A stretch of 41,147 nt of DNA from Desulfurobacterium atlanticum (lineage in GTDB: Bacteria > Aquificota > Aquificia > Desulfurobacteriales > Desulfurobacteriaceae), in NCBI RefSeq assembly GCF_900188395.1, contig NZ_FZOB01000015.1:1-41147 (forward strand). The letters are read 5' to 3'. A program made the translations under genes and the position numbers. This document shows positions 39,121 to 41,147 of this stretch, one piece after another. The notes below the pieces were generated by a model. It was not told the DNA's origin. It ran no database searches and saw only the letters and a list, made by a program, of their open reading frames with translations. Positions within the stretch are counted from its first letter, which is position 1. The number at the start of each line of letters is the position of its first letter.

Positions 39121-41147
39121 GTTTCAATTCCTTAGAGGTACGCTTAAAACATGGTACTGATAATCTTACGGAATTGTCAAAATCGAGTTTCAATTCCTTA
39201 GAGGTACGCTTAAAACCTTTCATTGGTAGCGAGGAAAACGACAACGTGAGCAGTTTCAATTCCTTAGAGGTACGCTTAAAACTCGCTGGTGCTGTTGCCG
39301 TCATAAAAACTGCAACAGAGGATGTTTCAATTCCTTAGAGGTACGCTTAAAACCATCGTCAAAAAAGAATACACCATCACTATTGTTATAGTTTCAATTC
39401 CTTAGAGGTACGCTTAAAACCTCAGAGAGCTAAACTTATATGAGGAATTCCTTATATGTTTCAATTCCTTAGAGGTACGCTTAAAACTTAATAGAAGGTA
39501 AACTGCAGCAGGATAAGTGGGAAGAGTTTCAATTCCTTAGAGGTACGCTTAAAACCTTGCTGAATATGAAATAAGAGCACAAAGACAAAAGTGTTTCAAT
39601 TCCTTAGAGGTACGCTTAAAACTCCCCGAATAACACCATTCACCACTCCCCAATAATATTCGTTTCAATTCCTTAGAGGTACGCTTAAAACCTCTTTTCC
39701 ATCTTTTCCATCTTTTACCTCCTTTGTTTGTTTCAATTCCTTAGAGGTACGCTTAAAACCTTTTCTTCACACCAAGCCATCTCTGAGCCTCATCTAGTTT
39801 CAATTCCTTAGAGGTACGCTTAAAACTTTTGCAATGAAAAAGTAGTTTGTTCAACAAAAGGAGTTTCAATTCCTTAGAGGTACGCTTAAAACAAGAAGTT
39901 GTTTTTACTTTTGATTACCATCGTCACTGTTTCAATTCCTTAGAGGTACGCTTAAAACTTGCGGAAAATGAAACTTTGTCAATATATATCCAGCGTTTCA
40001 ATTCCTTAGAGGTACGCTTAAAACATATAATAATATATGGAAAAGTTATTATAGTTATAATTGTTTCAATTCCTTAGAGGTACGCTTAAAACTCATTTTG
40101 ATATATCCTGTCTTGCTGAATATGAAAGTTTCAATTCCTTAGAGGTACGCTTAAAACTATTTGCATTACTATGTCCCAAGTCCTTGAAACAAGTTTCAAT
40201 TCCTTAGAGGTACGCTTAAAACTTGACGGATGTCTTGACTGTTTACTTGAATATATAGTTTCAATTCCTTAGAGGTACGCTTAAAACTATTGATTATCTT
40301 GATGATTACCTTCACAGAGATGAGTTTCAATTCCTTAGAGGTACGCTTAAAACAAGGAAGGATAGAAAAATAGTTTTTGACTATATGGAGTTTCAATTCC
40401 TTAGAGGTACGCTTAAAACTATTGATTATCTTGATGATTACCTTCACAGAGATGAGTTTCAATTCCTTAGAGGTACGCTTAAAACAAGGAAGGATAGAAA
40501 AATAGTTTTTGACTATATGGAGTTTCAATTCCTTAGAGGTACGCTTAAAACTATTGATTATCTTGATGATTACCTTCACAGAGATGAGTTTCAATTCCTT
40601 AGAGGTACGCTTAAAACAAGGAAGGATAGAAAAATAGTTTTTGACTATATGGAGTTTCAATTCCTTAGAGGTACGCTTAAAACTATTGATTATCTTGATG
40701 ATTACCTTCACAGAGATGAGTTTCAATTCCTTAGAGGTACGCTTAAAACTTTTGGGCACCATTTGTTTACAGATTTGAAGGGCAAGTTTCAATTCCTTAG
40801 AGGTACGCTTAAAACATAGAAATTTTTATGCACTTTTTCACCTTCAGGGTCAAGTTTCAATTCCTTAGAGGTACGCTTAAAACATGAATATGAAAATATT
40901 ATTATATGCAAAAATTGTTAGTTTCAATTCCTTAGAGGTACGCTTAAAACCCCTTCCCCTTCATGCAGGAAGGGAGGTTTTCATTATGTTTCAATTCCTT
41001 AGAGGTACGCTTAAAACTATTATCGTTGAAGCAGTTTTTTGCTGCCTCAACGATAGTTTCAATTCCTTAGAGGTACGCTTAAAACTATACAAACATATTA
41101 CCAACAACAAAAAATCCAAATAGTTTCAATTCCTTAGAGGTACGCTT
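39121..41147 (-). CRISPR. CRISPR array: 30 full repeats plus a partial one, 30 spacers
   Basis: The 30-bp repeat begins GTTTCAATTCC and ends TACGCTTAAAAC. All 30 full copies are identical, and the last (41123-41147) is cut by the window edge. Spacers are 35-41 bp, mostly 36-38. Read on the minus strand, the repeat ends GGAATTGAAAC, giving the AUUGAAAC 5' handle of Cas6-processed type I-B/III systems; the same repeat class occurs in Clostridium thermocellum. So crRNA is predicted on the minus strand, with the leader beyond the right edge. Consistent with that, the worn repeats (37112, 38771) are on the left. No cas gene is in the window, so the subtype is unproven. Confidence 0.97.
40258..40749. 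repeat. Spacer-pair amplification A-B-A-B-A-B-A within the array
   Basis: Eight repeats enclose seven 36-bp spacers of only two kinds. A starts TATTGATTATCTTGATG and fills 40288, 40420, 40552 and 40684. B starts AAGGAAGGATAGAAAAATAG and fills 40354, 40486 and 40618. The 132-bp unit (two repeats, two spacers) is present 3.5 times with no base change, so the expansion is recent or is a clone/assembly artefact. Confidence 0.95.

Noticed and set aside
39116-39304. Short frames across the first CRISPR repeats (also 39847-40077 and 40884-41123)
   Set aside because: Repeat-derived frames, not genes.
40196-40792. A 198-aa minus-strand frame in the CRISPR array, plus a 144-aa plus-strand one at 40385-40819
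   Set aside because: Both are made of translated repeats and the amplified A/B spacers. The 66-bp period keeps the frame open; there is no ribosome-binding site or protein-like variation.
39121-41147. Self-targeting of the phage slice at 37.2-38.8 kb by the array
   Set aside because: By eye no spacer matches the slice on either strand; an alignment search would be needed to exclude partial matches.

Overview
This is an AT-rich, tightly packed bacterial chromosome segment. It most resembles a hydrogen-oxidising thermophile of the Desulfurobacteriaceae (Aquificota), such as Desulfurobacterium. That placement is an inference from gene content: a bacterial [Fe]-hydrogenase paralogue (Hmd/HmdII) with its whole cofactor-synthesis operon, a glucosylglycerate-type compatible-solute cluster, lysine/glutamate-rich proteins, and a CRISPR repeat of the AUUGAAAC-handle class. 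No rRNA or tRNA gene was seen.

Layout. 0-0.3 kb: C-terminal remnant of a probable transposase. 0.2-4.5 kb (minus strand): recO, an AddA/UvrD-like helicase-nuclease and a YeiH-family transporter. 4.6-6.9 kb: a PAS-GGDEF-like-EAL phosphodiesterase, divergent from a BioH-like esterase across a possible Fur box. 7-10.3 kb: the RNA-modification genes mtaB, truD and rlmN, plus a 42-aa membrane ORF. 10.4-11 kb: a Met/His/Pro-rich lipoprotein. 11-21 kb (minus strand): ispG, folB, a degenerate GGDEF protein, queH, hmd, a Roadblock/LC7 protein, hcgA, an hcgB-hcgC fusion, hcgD, hcgF, hcgE and hcgG, mostly overlapping or a few bases apart. 21-24.6 kb (plus strand): bioC, hrcA, gltX and a monohaem cytochrome c lipoprotein.

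24.6-28.7 kb is accessory DNA. A winged-helix regulator and a zinc-ribbon protein lie divergent from a four-gene cassette that I cannot assign: a helical protein, a second helical protein with one hydrophobic segment, a four-helix membrane protein, and a tandem zinc-ribbon protein. A decayed beta-propeller-like gene follows. Next come an M42 aminopeptidase and a tyrosine recombinase gene surrounded by five dif-like 24-bp palindromes. A 145-bp MITE-like element sits just upstream of the recombinase promoter. 31.5-37 kb holds a GalT-like enzyme converging on a four-gene operon for a (mannosyl)glucosylglycerate-type solute: phosphatase, frameshifted glycerate kinase and two glycosyltransferases.

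37-41.1 kb is CRISPR territory. The array has 30 complete repeats and one cut by the window edge. The handle predicts minus-strand crRNA, so the leader and cas genes should lie beyond the right edge. At the trailer (left) end, two diverged repeats bracket a 1.63-kb slice of a Mu-like phage. A further 320-bp interval holds a complete small membrane-protein gene in crRNA sense. The main array contains an A-B-A-B-A-B-A spacer amplification and two spacers that overlap by 16 bp.

How the genes work together: Hcg proteins build the iron-guanylylpyridinol cofactor for Hmd, with folB (pterin supply) upstream. The solute operon joins a sugar nucleotide to phosphoglycerate, dephosphorylates the product, and may recycle glycerate. 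The most novel material is the trailer-end mega-spacers, the Xer/dif-like site cluster and the unassigned cassette at 25.8-28.3 kb.
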